Below, one piece after another: positions 22,982 to 23,805 of a DNA stretch of 23,805 bases. Source of the stretch: DATATB01 sp036268995 (GTDB taxonomy: Bacteria; Planctomycetota; Planctomycetia; Pirellulales; PNKZ01); NCBI GenBank assembly GCA_036268995.1, contig DATATB010000135.1, forward strand, positions 1 through 23,805. The letters are read 5' to 3'. The position numbers and the translations under genes are program-made. Below the pieces are notes generated by a model. That model was not told the DNA's origin. It worked only from the letters and a program-made list of their open reading frames with translations, and ran no database searches. Numbering within the stretch: position 1 is the stretch's first letter; every line of letters starts with the position of its first letter.

Positions 22982-23805
22982 AGCGCCGTGGTTTCCGGAT
23001 AGCCGAACATCAAATTGAAATTTTGCACCGCGGCGCCGGCGGCGCCTTTGATCAAATTGTCGAGACAACTGATCGTCAGCACCCGGCCGCGCACCACGCG
23101 GGCCGTGATATCGCAGAAATTGCTGTTGTTGGAATCCTTGGTGCCGGGCAAATGGTCGACGACGCGCACAAACGGCTCGTCGGCATAAAAATCGCGCAGC
23201 GTTTCCAACACCTGTTCCTCGCTCACCGGCTGCTCGGGCACCGAATACGTCGTGGTCAAGATGCCACGGTCCATCGGGATCAGATGCGGCGTGAAAATCA
23301 CGCTCACTTCCCGGCCGCCGGCCGTGCTGAGCACCTGTTCGATTTCCGGCGTGTGGCGATGCCGGCCGACGTTGTAGGCCGACACGCTCTCGTTGCACTC
23401 GGGATAATGCGTCGTGAGCTTGGGCGTGCGGCCGGCTCCCGAAACGCCGCTCTTGGAGTCGACGATGATGCTGTCCGGCTGAATGAGCTTGCGCTTCAGC
23501 AGCGGCGCCAGTGCCAGGATCGCGGAAGTGGGATAGCAGCCGGGGTTGGCAATCAGCCGCGCCCGCGGAATCTCGGCGCGAAACAGCTCGGGCAAGCCAT
23601 ACACGGCCGAAGCCAATCGCTCGGGATCGGGATGACGCAGGTTGTACCACTGCTCGTAAACCTGCGGACTGCGCAGCCGATAATCGGCGCTGAGGTCAAT
23701 CACGCGCGTCTTGCCGGCCAGCAGTTGCGGCACGACCTGGGCCGTCACGCCATGCGGCAGACAGCCGAACACGCAATCGGCCCGAGCCGCGACCGCCTCC
23801 GGCGC
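22978..23805 (-). CDS. argC: N-acetyl-gamma-glutamyl-phosphate reductase ArgC (N-terminus beyond the window)
   Basis: This is the third step of arginine biosynthesis: NADPH-dependent reduction of N-acetylglutamyl phosphate to the semialdehyde. The last 275 residues are visible; the frame is open to the window edge, where it reads APEAVAARADCVFGCLPHG, the end of the nucleotide-binding domain. The active-site cysteine is in IANPGCYPTSA. SADYRL, KSGVSGAGR and the His-containing TPHLIPMDRGI are further family blocks. The C-terminal LDNLIKGAAGAAVQNFN is also typical. The Rossmann GxxGxxG start must lie beyond 23805. The gene is coupled to argJ downstream by the ATGA overlap. Confidence 0.95.
   Translation of the reverse strand, partial: APEAVAARADCVFGCLPHGVTAQVVPQLLAGKTRVIDLSADYRLRSPQVYEQWYNLRHPDPERLASAVYGLPELFRAEIPRARLIANPGCYPTSAILALAPLLKRKLIQPDSIIVDSKSGVSGAGRTPKLTTHYPECNESVSAYNVGRHRHTPEIEQVLSTAGGREVSVIFTPHLIPMDRGILTTTYSVPEQPVSEEQVLETLRDFYADEPFVRVVDHLPGTKDSNNSNFCDITARVVRGRVLTISCLDNLIKGAAGAAVQNFNLMFGYPETTAL

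Noticed and set aside
22982..23650. Upstream extension of the argJ frame
   Set aside because: It is argC read in another frame. ArgJ starts with the usual N-terminus at 22981, and the ATGA overlap fits coupling.

Overview
The window looks like chromosomal DNA of a planctomycete, most likely from the Pirellulales. The evidence is the high GC content, the combination of a Tat-exported Gfo/Idh/MocA oxidoreductase, an excisionase-type HTH joined to a receiver domain, a secreted TPR/WD40 protein and a fused ResB-CcsA cytochrome c synthase, and intergenic gaps filled with GTAG-headed palindromes. The lineage call is inference; there is no rRNA here to confirm it. I saw no tRNA, rRNA, CRISPR array, prophage or transposase gene.

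Layout. 1-1916: a small membrane protein (-) divergent from the Mg2+ channel mgtE (+). 1917-2694: a palindrome, a promoter candidate and an HTH-receiver gene whose receiver is broken by an in-frame stop. 2695-8225 (+): Gfo/Idh/MocA oxidoreductase, sugar phosphate isomerase/epimerase, ftsH, then an LpxL-type acyltransferase. 8647-13390 (+): a lipoprotein with duplicated modules overlapping a 1172-residue CcsBA cytochrome c synthase. 13391-13707: three composite palindromic elements in a row. 13700-15730 (-): secreted TPR/WD40 protein. 15927-16337 (+): unknown small protein. 16362-19289 (-): sensor kinase followed by an NtrC-type sigma-54 activator. 19572-20546 (+): unknown secreted protein. 20585-21445 (-): MqnA/MqnD-family protein lacking the usual catalytic His-Glu. 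21758-23805 (-): argC (cut by the window end) and argJ with a 4-base ATGA overlap, for arginine biosynthesis.

The most notable signal is not a gene. At least eight intergenic sites carry a GTAG tetranucleotide followed by a hairpin, several arranged as inverted pairs (GTAG...CTAC). This is the architecture of REP/REPIN elements mobilised by RAYT (TnpA-REP) transposases in other bacteria. Three elements supply the TAG stop codon of the adjacent gene (ftsH, the WD40 gene, argJ). A fourth gene, the small membrane protein, ends in a TAG inside a copy of the same GTAGCGG head. Two elements are 108-bp near-identical copies, and one element occurs in both orientations about 6 kb apart.
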